From a bacterium SCSIO 12741 (GTDB lineage: Bacteria > Bacteroidota > Bacteroidia > Flavobacteriales_G > Salibacteraceae): a stretch of DNA of 64,000 nt. The notes below the pieces were generated by a model. It was not told the origin of the DNA and did not search any database. It saw only the letters and a program-made list of their open reading frames with translations. A program made the translations under genes and the position numbers. The stretch lies in assembly GCA_024398055.1 (NCBI GenBank), contig CP073749.1, positions 1,116,001 through 1,180,000 of the forward strand, in the 5' to 3' direction. Positions 10,154-19,764 of the stretch are shown here, piece after piece; the stretch's first letter is position 1, and each line of letters opens with the position of its first letter.

Positions 10154-11836
10154 ATGCTTAAATCTTTCGCTAAGCATCTGGTCCCAGTAGCCGTTTTGGT
10201 GTTGGCTACTATCCCCTTTTCAATGAAAGGGCAGGATCAGGTTAAACAATGGTTGAAAGACCCCATCGAAATTCACGGAAACTTTAGTGCTGCAACGCAA
10301 TACTATTTTTCAGATTCGGCGATTGGAGCTCCAGATGTTCCAGAAAAACTTCTTCTTAATGGTTTCGGTAACGTCATCATCGACAAAGGACCATTTTCTG
10401 CAGGATTTCGATACGAAAGTTATTTGAACCCGATTCTGGGTTTCGATGCCCGTTACCAAGGTAGTGGAATACCTTACCGCTATTTTACCTTCCACCAGAA
10501 TGGCCTGGAAGTGACAGCGGGAAACTTCTACGAGCAATTTGGTTCGGGAATGCTTCTCCGCTCTTATGAAGAGAGAGACCTCGGATTGGATAATGCCTTT
10601 GACGGTATGCGTGTTCGCTACAAAATGGGCAAGGGTATCTACTTGAAAGGATTGATCGGACGTCAGCGTTACTTCTTTGACCTAAGTGAAGGTATTGTTC
10701 GTGCCTTTGACGGAGAGGTGGCCTTGAACGAAATGTTCGATAGCATGAAAAAAAGCAAGTTGAAGGTAAAAATCGGAGGTAGCTTTGTGAGTAAGTACCA
10801 GGCCGATGACAACCCCAACTATGTGCTTCCTGAAAACGTGGGAGCCTATGGAGGTCGCCTTACCTTGAACTACAAAAACTTCGCCTTCTTTGCGGAGTAC
10901 TCTTACAAGGAAAACGATCCTTCCTTTGACAACAACTACATCTACAAGCCAGGTCACGGTCTTTACCTTTCGGGATCTTATTCCCGCAAAGGATTGGGGA
11001 TTAACCTGACGGCAAAAACGGTGGACAACATGAGTTTCCGTTCCGACCGGGACGAAACGTTGACCAACGTAATGATCAACTACATGCCTGCATTAACGAA
11101 GCAGCACACCTACAACCTGGCTGCTACACTTTACCCTTACGCTACTCAGCCAACGGGTGAGACGGCTTTTCAGGCTGATATCTTCTTCAAATTGAAAAAG
11201 AAAACCTGGTACGGTGGTAAGTATGGTACACGAGTGGAATTGAATGCGTCGAAAGCATTTGGTTTGGACTCTACTCAGCTTCATGATGAAACCACCAACA
11301 GAATGGGTTATGAAGCGCCTTTCTTCTCGATGGGAACCGATTACTACCAGGACATCAACATCACCGTTACTCGTAAAATGTCTAAATGGTTTAAGGTAAA
11401 AGCCATGTACATGAACTTGATGGTGAACAACAAGGTGATGAATTTCGCCGGTTTGAACGGAAAATTTGCTGGCAATATTTACGCCGACATTGCCGTTTTA
11501 GACATGCTTTTTAAACTGAATCACAAACATTCGATTCGTACAGAGATCCAAGGACTTTGGAGCGATCAAGATCAGGGAGACTGGGCCACTTTGGTAGTGG
11601 AGTACACTTTTTCTCCACACTGGTTTGCTGCCGTTATGGATCAGTTTAACTACGGTAACCCCATTGCTGGAAACCGGATTCACTATCCTTACGCCACTTT
11701 TGGTTACACGAATAAGTCAAATCGCATATCTTTAGGGTACGGAAGGCAGAAGGCCGGATTATTCTGTATCGGAGGGGTGTGTCGTCAGGTTCCAGCCTCC
11801 AATGGTTTTACTCTGACGGTAACCTCCAGTTTCTAA
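10154..11836 (+). CDS. DUF6029-type outer-membrane beta-barrel protein
   Basis: The 560-residue protein begins with a signal peptide ending near SMKGQD. The rest is rich in alternating aromatic and polar strands, as in an outer-membrane barrel (for example GIPYRYFTFHQNGLEVTAGN and MLLRSYEERDLG), and it ends in a C-terminal Phe (TVTSSF), which fits insertion by the BAM machinery. It resembles the uncharacterised Bacteroidota family annotated as DUF6029, which I recall near Omp28 genes. It lies 26 bp after the thioredoxin gene and 12 bp before the Omp28 gene. Function is unknown; an envelope role together with its neighbours is likely. Confidence 0.8.
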   Translation: MLKSFAKHLVPVAVLVLATIPFSMKGQDQVKQWLKDPIEIHGNFSAATQYYFSDSAIGAPDVPEKLLLNGFGNVIIDKGPFSAGFRYESYLNPILGFDARYQGSGIPYRYFTFHQNGLEVTAGNFYEQFGSGMLLRSYEERDLGLDNAFDGMRVRYKMGKGIYLKGLIGRQRYFFDLSEGIVRAFDGEVALNEMFDSMKKSKLKVKIGGSFVSKYQADDNPNYVLPENVGAYGGRLTLNYKNFAFFAEYSYKENDPSFDNNYIYKPGHGLYLSGSYSRKGLGINLTAKTVDNMSFRSDRDETLTNVMINYMPALTKQHTYNLAATLYPYATQPTGETAFQADIFFKLKKKTWYGGKYGTRVELNASKAFGLDSTQLHDETTNRMGYEAPFFSMGTDYYQDINITVTRKMSKWFKVKAMYMNLMVNNKVMNFAGLNGKFAGNIYADIAVLDMLFKLNHKHSIRTEIQGLWSDQDQGDWATLVVEYTFSPHWFAAVMDQFNYGNPIAGNRIHYPYATFGYTNKSNRISLGYGRQKAGLFCIGGVCRQVPASNGFTLTVTSSF

Positions 11837-11848
11837 AAACGAAGGAAT

Positions 11849-12748
11849 ATGAAAAGATTAATCGCATTAGCCGGAGCAATCATAATTGCTCTCAGTTTTA
11901 CTTCCTGTGATAAGGTCACCGATCCTTTTGAAGGAATTGCTCAAGGCGGTGGTGATTTGGTGGGAGACACCAACAGCACGAGCACAGGAAACGTTCGCAA
12001 AGTTTTAGCGGAAGAGTTCACTGGACACACTTGTCAAAGTTGTCCGAGATGGTCGGAATCTTTGAATGATTGGTCCAAAAATGAGTACAAAGGCAAAATG
12101 GTCATTGCGGCTTTGCACTATGGTTCATTTGCAGAACCCAATCCTCAAAAAGGATACCCGGCTGACTTTAGAAGCGAAACCTCCCAAGAGGTTCACGATA
12201 AGGTGGGAGCTACGCTCTACCCTTCTTGTACATTCAGTCGCCTAAAAGCGGGCGCTGAATCTCCTGGTACCTGGGCCGGTGAATTGGCCAATTTGGAAAG
12301 TTCTGGGTTCTTTACCGATGCTTCTCTTCAATTGGATCTGCGCAACATTAGAAGTGATGCTGAAGACAAAAATAACCTGACCATTTGGGGTATTGCTAAA
12401 AAGGATTTGACTGGCGACCATACGGTTGTTGTCTACATCGTAGAAGACAGCATTATTTCCCCACAAACGGATCAGCGTCGTGAGTTGCAAGGGTTGGACC
12501 CTCGTGATCCAAATTACGCACACCGTCACATGGTTCGTGGTCACATCGGATCGGTGAATGGAAATGCCTTTATCGATGCCAATGGATTGACCACAGGTGA
12601 TACTGTACAGGTAAGATACGACCTCGCTAAGGAAGATCGCTCAACGGATTGGGATGTAAAACATTTGATCTTCGTGGTTGCGGTTATTGAGAATGCCACT
12701 GGACAAATTATCCAGGCAGATGAGATCCATGCAGTGGATAACCACTAA
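11849..12748 (+). CDS. Omp28-related lipoprotein with thioredoxin-like CxxC
   Basis: The protein has 299 residues with a lipoprotein signal (LSFTSC, lipidated Cys20). After a linker comes the hallmark Omp28 segment VLAEEFTGHTCQSCPRW, with Cys62 and Cys65 in a CxxC pair like that of thioredoxin folds, followed by a beta-rich C-terminal half. Omp28 proteins are Bacteroidota surface or outer-membrane lipoproteins of unclear function. The gene is third in the operon, 12 bp after the barrel gene, and its last bases overlap the start of the next gene. A redox exchange with the TlpA-like protein encoded upstream is possible but unproven. Confidence 0.87.
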   Translation: MKRLIALAGAIIIALSFTSCDKVTDPFEGIAQGGGDLVGDTNSTSTGNVRKVLAEEFTGHTCQSCPRWSESLNDWSKNEYKGKMVIAALHYGSFAEPNPQKGYPADFRSETSQEVHDKVGATLYPSCTFSRLKAGAESPGTWAGELANLESSGFFTDASLQLDLRNIRSDAEDKNNLTIWGIAKKDLTGDHTVVVYIVEDSIISPQTDQRRELQGLDPRDPNYAHRHMVRGHIGSVNGNAFIDANGLTTGDTVQVRYDLAKEDRSTDWDVKHLIFVVAVIENATGQIIQADEIHAVDNH

Positions 12749-13373
12749 TAAGACCTTTAGAACGGCGGCCCTTTGGGTTGCCGTTTTTTTTGCCTTTCAT
12801 TGGAGCGGAAGTGCTCAAAATGATCGGTCTTTTCATGCCGGAGTAAAACTCGGAATAAACACCTCCCAAATGACCGGAGACGGTTACGGGGGATTTTTTA
12901 AGTTCTCCCCCATTATCGGTGGATTTGCCAACCACAGACTAAATGACAAACTGAAGTTTCAATACGAACTCTACTACCAACAAAAAGGCAGTCATCAGCC
13001 CGCACGACCAGACAAAGGCTTTTACAATTCCTACAAGATTCGGCTTCATTACATTGAGATTCCTTTTCTCTGGCAGTTTCAATTGAAGAAGTTTGAACTG
13101 GAAGCTGGACCCGGTGTTGGATTCATGTTTCATGCGCAGGAATTTGATTCCAATGGAGAGGTTAAGAACCTAACCACTTCCTGGAGAAACTTTGAACTCG
13201 ATGCTATGATTGGAGCCAATTATTACATGGACTCCAAAGAGCGACTATTTGTTAATGTCCGGGTTCATCACTCCGTTACTTCTGTGGTGAGTAGCACACT
13301 CGTTACCCCAGCTGGAATTTATGGCGGTGCTTGGAATGTGGTAATTGGTGCAAGTATCAATTATCGGTTTTAA
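12729..13373 (+). CDS. Small outer-membrane beta-barrel protein (PorT/OMP_b-brl-like)
   Basis: The ATG at 12729 lies inside the end of the Omp28 gene (20-bp overlap) and was chosen because it gives a signal sequence ending in HWSGSAQ; the longer reading frame from 12678 would bury it. The 214-residue product has features of eight-stranded PorT-like barrels: FHAGVKLGINTSQM at the mature start, IIGGFANHRLNDKLKFQYEL, LHYIEIPFLWQF, FELEAGPGVGFMF and a C-terminal NYRF ending. Such proteins sit in the outer membrane and are seldom characterised. The overlap suggests coupled translation with the Omp28 gene. Confidence 0.83.
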   Translation: MQWITTNKTFRTAALWVAVFFAFHWSGSAQNDRSFHAGVKLGINTSQMTGDGYGGFFKFSPIIGGFANHRLNDKLKFQYELYYQQKGSHQPARPDKGFYNSYKIRLHYIEIPFLWQFQLKKFELEAGPGVGFMFHAQEFDSNGEVKNLTTSWRNFELDAMIGANYYMDSKERLFVNVRVHHSVTSVVSSTLVTPAGIYGGAWNVVIGASINYRF

Positions 13374-13384
13374 CCCTGATCACC

Positions 13385-13442
13385 TTTGGTGAATTTTGAA
13401 TTCCGAATGTTGAATTCTGAATTTTGAAAATTCAATGTTCAA
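13385..13442. repeat. AT-rich tandem and palindromic spacer
   Basis: The 65-bp gap between two convergent genes consists of degenerate copies of a GAATTTTGAATT-like unit and ends in the near-perfect palindrome TGAATTTTGAAAATTCA. It may act as a weak two-way terminator. I recognise no named element. Confidence 0.5.
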
Positions 13443-14419
13443 TCTCCGTCTATTCCGAGAAACTTCAGGTTACGTTTAAGGCCGTCGTATTTGGTTCTCT
13501 TTACCGCTGACTGGCGGAATATTTCCTGAAAGACTTCTTCGCTCAAATCCTCCCAGTCTGACTTACTCATGGTCAACAAATCAGGATGGGGGTTGAAATC
13601 GGGTTCGTTGTGGGGTTTTGAAAAGCGATTCCAAGGGCATACCTCCTGACAAATGTCGCAGCCGAAAGCCCAGTTATTGAACTTACCAGATTGCTCATCC
13701 GGAATACTCCCTTTAAGCTCAATGGTGAAATAGGAAATGCATTTACTCCCATCCACTACATAGGGCTCGGTAATAGCATCCGTAGGGCAGGCCTCTACAC
13801 AACGCGTACAAGTGCCACAATAGTCCTTAATGGGGCCGTCGTATTCCAGCTCCAGATCTATGATTAATTCGGCCAGAAAGAAATAAGAACCAGCTTTAGG
13901 GTTAACCAGATTAGTGTGTTTTCCAATCCATCCAACTCCTCCCCTTTTGGCCCAGGCTTTGTCCATTACCGGAGCAGAATCGACAAAGCAACGACCAGCC
14001 AGCTCTCCACATTCCGAAACGAGCTCTTCTAAGAGCGTTTTAAGCTTTTTCTTAAGCACTTTGTGGTAATCCCGACCATAGGCATATCGAGAGATTTTTG
14101 GCGCTTCTGAATCCTCTTGAGTGCTTTCCGGAAAATAATTGTAAGCCAGGCTAACTACACTCTTAGCCCCTGGGACCAATAATGTGGGGTCCACACGTTT
14201 GTCAAAATGATTGGCCATCCAACTCATTTCGCCATGCTTCTGCTGGTTGAGCCAGTTTTCTAAAAAACGGGCTTCATCATCGAGCTTCTCAGCTTTGGAA
14301 ATTCCACAATACATAAACCCCAATTCATTCGCCTTTTCACGAATAAAACGGGTGTAATAGGCCTTATCCAAAGAGATAGAATTAGTTAAACAAATCGCCC
14401 TGAGAGGCACGGGGCGCAA
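13439..14419 (-). CDS. queG: Epoxyqueuosine reductase QueG
   Basis: QueG performs the last step of queuosine synthesis in tRNA, reducing epoxyqueuosine with cobalamin and two [4Fe-4S] clusters. The motifs are present: the cobalamin-domain stretch [26 protein letters not shown], the first cluster [16 protein letters not shown] and the second [13 protein letters not shown]. The start is uncertain. ATG at 14419 overlaps ruvB by 38 bp and adds a non-conserved leader; TTG at 14371 starts 10 bp after ruvB and would give a more typical N-terminus ([19 protein letters not shown]). It is probably co-transcribed with ruvB. Confidence 0.94.
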   Translation of the reverse strand: MRPVPLRAICLTNSISLDKAYYTRFIREKANELGFMYCGISKAEKLDDEARFLENWLNQQKHGEMSWMANHFDKRVDPTLLVPGAKSVVSLAYNYFPESTQEDSEAPKISRYAYGRDYHKVLKKKLKTLLEELVSECGELAGRCFVDSAPVMDKAWAKRGGVGWIGKHTNLVNPKAGSYFFLAELIIDLELEYDGPIKDYCGTCTRCVEACPTDAITEPYVVDGSKCISYFTIELKGSIPDEQSGKFNNWAFGCDICQEVCPWNRFSKPHNEPDFNPHPDLLTMSKSDWEDLSEEVFQEIFRQSAVKRTKYDGLKRNLKFLGIDGD

Positions 14420-15398
14420 TGCCCAAATGACGGTAAGCTTTTTCAGTTACTTCACGACCTCGTGGAGTACGCATCAAAAATCCTTCTTGAATCAAGAAAG
14501 GCTCATAAACTTCTTCGATGGTTCCTGAGTCTTCACCAACGGCAGTGGCAACGGTATTCAATCCAACAGGGCCACCTTTAAACTTGGTAATAATGGTTGA
14601 AAGGATCTTGTTATCCATTTCATCCAAACCATGCTGATCTACGTTAAGCGCATCCAGAGCATAATGAGCAATCTCCTCATCAATTCTTCCATCGCCTTTG
14701 ATTTGAGCAAAGTCTCTTACCCGCCGAAGCAGGGCATTGGAAATACGAGGTGTCCCTCGACTTCTACCAGCGATTTCTAAAGCGGCCTTATTCAGAATTT
14801 CGATGTCCAAAATTCCTGCCGAACGCTCAACGATGGAACGAAGGGTAGCAGCATCGTAATAATGCAGTCGTGCATTAATTCCAAAACGAGCTCTTAGAGG
14901 GGAGGTCAACAATCCTGACCGGGTGGTAGCGCCAACCAGAGTAAAGGGCTCCAAATCGATTTGAAGGCTACGCGCATTCGGGCCAGAATCGATCATGATA
15001 TCGATTTTGTAATCCTCCATGGCCGAGTACAAAAACTCTTCTACAACAGGACTTAATCTATGAATCTCGTCAATGAACAGTACATCGTTCTTTTCGAGGT
15101 TTGTCAAAAGTCCGGCCAAATCACCCGGTTTGTCCAATACAGGCCCTGAGGTGATTTTAATACCAACTCCCAATTCCTGGGCGATGATGTGAGCCAAGGT
15201 CGTTTTACCCAATCCGGGAGGGCCATGAAGCAGAACATGATCCAAAGCCTCATCACGTTGAAGGGCCGCTTCAACAAAAATTTTGAGGTTTTCCTTTAAC
15301 TGATCTTGTCCTGTAAAATCCTCGAACTGAACCGGGCGTAAAACCTTCTCCAGGTCTCTGTCAGCGGGATTCATTTGTGGATCGAGGTGCTCATTCAT
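14382..15398 (-). CDS. ruvB: Holliday junction branch migration helicase RuvB
   Basis: RuvB is the AAA+ motor that drives branch migration at RuvA-bound junctions. The 338-residue protein has N-terminal [19 protein letters not shown], Walker [13 protein letters not shown], Walker [10 protein letters not shown], sensor 1 [20 protein letters not shown] with its arginine finger, and the C-terminal winged helix that reads DNA ([20 protein letters not shown]). It is the first gene of a ruvB-queG pair and sits just after the terminator of the oxidase operon. Confidence 0.97.
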   Translation of the reverse strand: MNEHLDPQMNPADRDLEKVLRPVQFEDFTGQDQLKENLKIFVEAALQRDEALDHVLLHGPPGLGKTTLAHIIAQELGVGIKITSGPVLDKPGDLAGLLTNLEKNDVLFIDEIHRLSPVVEEFLYSAMEDYKIDIMIDSGPNARSLQIDLEPFTLVGATTRSGLLTSPLRARFGINARLHYYDAATLRSIVERSAGILDIEILNKAALEIAGRSRGTPRISNALLRRVRDFAQIKGDGRIDEEIAHYALDALNVDQHGLDEMDNKILSTIITKFKGGPVGLNTVATAVGEDSGTIEEVYEPFLIQEGFLMRTPRGREVTEKAYRHLGIAPRASQGDLFN

Positions 15399-15416
15399 AG
15401 CGGTAAAAGTAGGGAT

Positions 15417-15454
15417 AAAAAAAATGTCCTTACCGACTCCGGCAAGGACATTTT
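15417..15454 (-). terminator. Rho-independent terminator of the act-cta operon
   Basis: An 11-bp perfect stem, AAAATGTCCTT (15421-15431) with AAGGACATTTT (15444-15454), is followed on the minus strand by a run of T (A-run at 15417-15424). It lies 23 bp past the ctaD stop. Confidence 0.88.
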
Positions 15455-15476
15455 CCTCAAGGTTTTATGGAAAGCC

Positions 15477-17234
15477 TTAGTGGCCTTCTCCATCCACTTC
15501 ACCTTCCTCTAAAGGAACGGTTTGTGGAACAAAATCTTCTTCTTTACCTGGCTTGCTATAGTCGTATGCCCAACGGTGTACAACAGGCAATTCTCCAGGC
15601 CAGTTTCCGTGAATGTGCTCTACTGGAGTTGTCCATTCCAAAGAGTTTGCACGCCATGGGTTTTTAGGAGCACGAGGACCACTGAAAATGCTATAGATCA
15701 AATTGAACAGGAAGATGAACTGAGCCAAACCACCGATGATAGCAAACACAGTTACAATCAAACTGATGTCGGTAAGGCTATCAAAAATGGGGAACTCAGA
15801 GTTCGTGTAGTAACGACGTGGTACACCTGCCAATCCCTGGAAGTGCTGTGGGAAGAATACCCCATAAGCAGAGATAAATGTAATCCAGAAGTGGAGGTAA
15901 CCAATTTTCTTATTCATCATTCTACCCCACATCTTAGGGAACCAGTGGTAAACACCAGCGAACATCGCCAGTACAGCAGAAAGTCCCATTACAATGTGGA
16001 AGTGAGCTACCACAAAGTAAGTATCGTGCAAGTTAATATCCAGAGCCGCATCAGCCAGTATGATACCTGTAACACCACCCGTGATGAAGGTAGAAACCAT
16101 ACCGATAGCGAACAACATGGCAGGGGTAAAGTTCAATGTACCTTTCCACAAGGTAGAGATGTAGTTAAACGCTTTTACCGCAGAAGGAATCGCAATCAAG
16201 AGTGTAGTAAATGTAAATACATCACCAAGGAACGGATTCATACCACTCATGTACATGTGGTGACCCCATACGATAAAGGAAAGGAATCCAATCGCAAGGA
16301 TAGATCCGATCATCGCACGGTAACCAAAAATCGGCTTACGAGCATTCGTTGCAATTACCTCAGAAGTAATACCCAATGCAGGTAGAAGGATGATGTATAC
16401 CTCAGGGTGACCAAGGAACCAGAACAAGTGGTGGAACAACAATGGGCTACCACCGGTGTGATCCAAAGCCTCACCAGCCAAGTAAATATCAGACAAGTAA
16501 AAAGAAGTACCGAAGCTACGGTCGAAGATCAACAACAAAGCTGCTGATAACAACACTGGGAAAGAAAGTACCCCCAAAATAGCGGTAACAAACAGGGCCC
16601 AAATACTCAAAGGCAAACGGGTCATCTTCATTCCCTTGGTACGCAAGTTTACGATTGTAACGATGTAGTTCAAACCACCCAACAAAGAGGATACAATGAA
16701 CAACGACATACTTACTAACCAAAGCGTCATACCCATACCTGAACCAGGCATAGCTTCAGCCAATGCACTCAATGGAGGATAAACCGTCCAACCAGCAGCG
16801 GCAGGTCCAGCTTCCACAAAAAGAGATGCAATCATTACAGTTGAAGAAAGGAAGAAGAACCAATAAGAAAGCATGTTCAACATTCCAGATGCCATATCAC
16901 GGGCACCAATCTGCAATGGAATCAAAAGGTTTGAAAAGGTTCCACTCAATCCGGCAGTCAACAAGAAGAATACCATGATGGTACCGTGAATAGTTACCAA
17001 AGCCAAGTACATGTTAGGATCAAGTACTCCGTCTGGTGCCCATTTGTCTCCCAGGAAGAAGTTCAGCACTTCAAAGCTCTCTCCAGGGAAGGCCAGCTGC
17101 AAACGGAAAAGCAGCGACATAATCATCCCAACAAAGGCCATGAAGGTACCAGTCAACAAGAACTGGCGTGAGATCATCTTGTGATCGTAGCTGAAAAGAT
17201 ATTTCGTAATAAATGGTTCTTTATGTCCTGACAT
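15477..17234 (-). CDS. ctaD: Cytochrome c oxidase subunit I
   Basis: This is the catalytic subunit of the haem-copper oxidase, which reduces oxygen and pumps protons at the inner membrane. The 585-residue multi-helix protein contains the CuB/tyrosine site WFLGHPEVYI (with the Glu typical of A1-type oxidases), the CuB histidine pair VWGHHMYMSGM, and the haem ligands AHFHIVMG. It is the last gene of the alternative complex III operon, 26 bp after ctaC, and is followed by a strong terminator. No subunit III gene follows, so that subunit must be encoded elsewhere. Confidence 0.97.
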   Translation of the reverse strand: MSGHKEPFITKYLFSYDHKMISRQFLLTGTFMAFVGMIMSLLFRLQLAFPGESFEVLNFFLGDKWAPDGVLDPNMYLALVTIHGTIMVFFLLTAGLSGTFSNLLIPLQIGARDMASGMLNMLSYWFFFLSSTVMIASLFVEAGPAAAGWTVYPPLSALAEAMPGSGMGMTLWLVSMSLFIVSSLLGGLNYIVTIVNLRTKGMKMTRLPLSIWALFVTAILGVLSFPVLLSAALLLIFDRSFGTSFYLSDIYLAGEALDHTGGSPLLFHHLFWFLGHPEVYIILLPALGITSEVIATNARKPIFGYRAMIGSILAIGFLSFIVWGHHMYMSGMNPFLGDVFTFTTLLIAIPSAVKAFNYISTLWKGTLNFTPAMLFAIGMVSTFITGGVTGIILADAALDINLHDTYFVVAHFHIVMGLSAVLAMFAGVYHWFPKMWGRMMNKKIGYLHFWITFISAYGVFFPQHFQGLAGVPRRYYTNSEFPIFDSLTDISLIVTVFAIIGGLAQFIFLFNLIYSIFSGPRAPKNPWRANSLEWTTPVEHIHGNWPGELPVVHRWAYDYSKPGKEEDFVPQTVPLEEGEVDGEGH

Positions 17235-17260
17235 CTTATTTCAGATTAAATCGTTCTTAG

Positions 17261-18415
17261 TTATTGAGCGTCTGCCGTGTAAAATTTCTTTTGTTCTGCT
17301 AACCATTGGTTGTAGGCCTCTTCGGTCTCAACAATGATCTTCATTTGCATGTTGTAGTGCGCCGCACCACAAATCTTGTTACAGTACAACAAGTAGTCGA
17401 ATTCTGGGTTTCCGAGCTTGTTTCTCATCTCTTCCGAAGTAATGGTCGGAGTGAAGTAGAAAGAAGTCATCATACCAGGTACTGCGTTCATTTGAGCCCG
17501 GAAGTGAGGCATGTAAGCGGAGTGAATAACGTCCTGAGAACGAATTTGGAAATTCACTGGCTTACCTACTGGAATATGAAATTCACCTTTTACGATGATA
17601 TCATCATCCGCAACCGAGTAATCCTTTACGGCAGACTGGGCCTTCATTTGCTCAACCAGAGCTTTGTGCTTTTTAACCGTGGAGATCTTGTCTAAGATTT
17701 CGCGATCGGTTTTACCACCAGGATAAACCTTACCACGACTTTCTTCCAAGTCTGATACCCACTGATCATATTCTCCCAGACGCTCATCCAAACGCTGGTT
17801 GTTGATCAATCCAAGTGGATTGGTCCCAGAAATCATGAGGAAGTTAGCGTGACCAAGAGTAGTATCCTGTCCAGCGTAACGAGCAGTCCAGTCAAACTGA
17901 CGAGCGTACAACTCAATGTTCAAAGCTCCGTTTGGCTTCTCTCTCATCGCTTTGTTCCAGGTATTGATACCGTAAATGATGATGATAGCCAAAACAATTG
18001 CCGGAGCAATAGTCCAGATAAACTCAAGTTTGTTATTATGGGTTACATAGGTCGCCTTAGGGCTTCGTGTTTTAGCGTAGCGGTACACGAAGTAGATCAT
18101 TACAATGTGGGTAAGAACAAATACCGCAGTAATAATGATCAGGTTAAAATCCATCAACGTATCAATCGCAGCTCCGTGTTCGGAGGCCGCCTCGGGTAAA
18201 AGGTGTGGGCCGAAGCGTACAACCAGGTAAATGAAACCTGCGAAATAAGCGATCAGGAATAATACCCACATCAAACTGATGTTGTTCGTCTCCCGGTCCG
18301 TAACATTGATCCCATCTTCTCCATTGAGGAAGTTGGACAACTCAAATACCCTTAATATCTGTACAACCGCTACGATTGCCAGTATTATAACGAGGTATAT
18401 CAATAATGAAGTCAT
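17261..18415 (-). CDS. ctaC: Cytochrome c oxidase subunit II (CuA)
   Basis: Subunit II takes electrons from cytochrome c, or here perhaps directly from alternative complex III, through the binuclear CuA centre. The CuA ligands are complete: the His in VIHSAYMPHF and the set YCNKICGAAHYNM. The protein is long (384 residues) for two reasons: an additional N-terminal hydrophobic segment before the usual two helices, and a charged, probably helical insertion of about 65 residues (around 205-270) between the first periplasmic strands and the CuA core. It sits 29 bp after actF and 26 bp before ctaD. Confidence 0.96.
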   Translation of the reverse strand: MTSLLIYLVIILAIVAVVQILRVFELSNFLNGEDGINVTDRETNNISLMWVLFLIAYFAGFIYLVVRFGPHLLPEAASEHGAAIDTLMDFNLIIITAVFVLTHIVMIYFVYRYAKTRSPKATYVTHNNKLEFIWTIAPAIVLAIIIIYGINTWNKAMREKPNGALNIELYARQFDWTARYAGQDTTLGHANFLMISGTNPLGLINNQRLDERLGEYDQWVSDLEESRGKVYPGGKTDREILDKISTVKKHKALVEQMKAQSAVKDYSVADDDIIVKGEFHIPVGKPVNFQIRSQDVIHSAYMPHFRAQMNAVPGMMTSFYFTPTITSEEMRNKLGNPEFDYLLYCNKICGAAHYNMQMKIIVETEEAYNQWLAEQKKFYTADAQ

Positions 18416-18444
18416 ATTCGCTTACTGTTTACGTTTTCTAATTA

Positions 18445-19740
18445 TTAATGAATTTCGTGATGGATACTCTCTTCGTAGAATGGGTGATTTTTGGTCACCA
18501 GTGGAGCTTTGGTCAAAGTATTAAGCACTACGAAAATGAATGCTCCTAAGAATCCTAAAGCCATTCCGATTTCAACAAATCCAATGTGACCGTGCTCGTG
18601 CATGGTACCTGGGGTAATCATCATGTAAGTGTCCATCCAGTGACCACCTAAGATGATCAAACCGATAACGGTAAGGAAACCGTAGTTTCTCTTGTTGTCA
18701 CGATCCATCAATGCGATCATTGGGAAAATAAAGTTAACGGCAAACATACCCCAGTACATAATTGGGTAGTGCTCGATACGTGCCTGGAAGTAAGTTACCT
18801 CTTCAGGAATGTTAGAGTACCAGATCAACATGAACTGAGAGAAGAACAGGTAAGACCACAAGAAAGAACAACCGAACATCCACTTACCCAAGTCGTGCAG
18901 GTGGCTGCTGTTTAATCCTTTTAGGTAACCGTTCTTGTGCAACCACATGGCCAACAAGGTAACCACTACCATAGAGCTCAACCAGATACCAGAGAAGGTA
19001 TACCAGCCAAACAAAGTAGAGAACCAGTGAGTATCAATTGACATAACCCAGTCCCAAGCAGCAGCTGAAGAAGAGTATCCAAAGAATACAAGGAAGATAG
19101 CCGCATCGCGAACGTTGCGGAAGTGTCGTTTACGATCGTATCCTAAATCTTCTTCCAAAGAACGTTTACGGAAACGAGTCCAGAACCACATCCAAACACC
19201 TAAGAAAAGAATTACACGGAACCAGAAGAATGGTAGATTTAGGTACCAAGACTTACCGGCAATAATTTCATCAAATTCCAAGTTGAATACGGCGCCTTCA
19301 GCATCCTTATCGTTGGTGTACTCAGGGTGAGCCGAATCAATAGTAGATTCGATCACATATTCATTTTGAACAGCTGGGTCCATCCAGTGGAACAGGTGGT
19401 TCCAGTGCATAGTAGCCGCAACAAATACAATCACCAATACAACAGCTCCAATAGGCATAAAGCTACCAATAGCTTCAAGCAAACGGCGAATGATTACAGC
19501 CCATCCAGCTTCTGCGGCAAATTGAACCGCCAGGAAGAAGGTAGCTGCGAGAGCAATACCAAAGAAGAAGAATCCGTCGATCAACAGATTCGACCACAAC
19601 CGGGCCACAGCCGTGTGAGACTCTTCATCTCCTGAAGCCATAAAAATCTGCGCAATTGCCATCACAAGAGCCAAAACTCCGACGCCCATAAGCGCCATGG
19701 CGATTCTTTTCAGCTTGCCGGTAAATACGAATTGTTCCAT
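18445..19740 (-). CDS. actF: Alternative complex III subunit ActF (quinol-binding membrane subunit)
   Basis: ActF is one of the two large NrfD-like membrane subunits of alternative complex III, which oxidises quinol in place of a bc1 complex. The 431-residue protein has about ten hydrophobic helices, for example VGVLALVMAIAQIFMA and FFFFGIALAATFFLAVQFAA, and family stretches such as AAWDWVMSIDTHWFSTLFGW and GHWMDTYMMITP. Order and spacing place it sixth in the act operon, 24 bp after actE and directly before ctaC. Confidence 0.94.
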   Translation of the reverse strand: MEQFVFTGKLKRIAMALMGVGVLALVMAIAQIFMASGDEESHTAVARLWSNLLIDGFFFFGIALAATFFLAVQFAAEAGWAVIIRRLLEAIGSFMPIGAVVLVIVFVAATMHWNHLFHWMDPAVQNEYVIESTIDSAHPEYTNDKDAEGAVFNLEFDEIIAGKSWYLNLPFFWFRVILFLGVWMWFWTRFRKRSLEEDLGYDRKRHFRNVRDAAIFLVFFGYSSSAAAWDWVMSIDTHWFSTLFGWYTFSGIWLSSMVVVTLLAMWLHKNGYLKGLNSSHLHDLGKWMFGCSFLWSYLFFSQFMLIWYSNIPEEVTYFQARIEHYPIMYWGMFAVNFIFPMIALMDRDNKRNYGFLTVIGLIILGGHWMDTYMMITPGTMHEHGHIGFVEIGMALGFLGAFIFVVLNTLTKAPLVTKNHPFYEESIHHEIH

Positions 19741-19764
19741 TATCGTAAGTTTTCTTTTTCTTTA

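Noticed and set aside
15522-16385. A 287-codon plus-strand frame
   Set aside because: It is antisense to ctaD, and its translation is low in hydrophobic core and has no recognisable motif.
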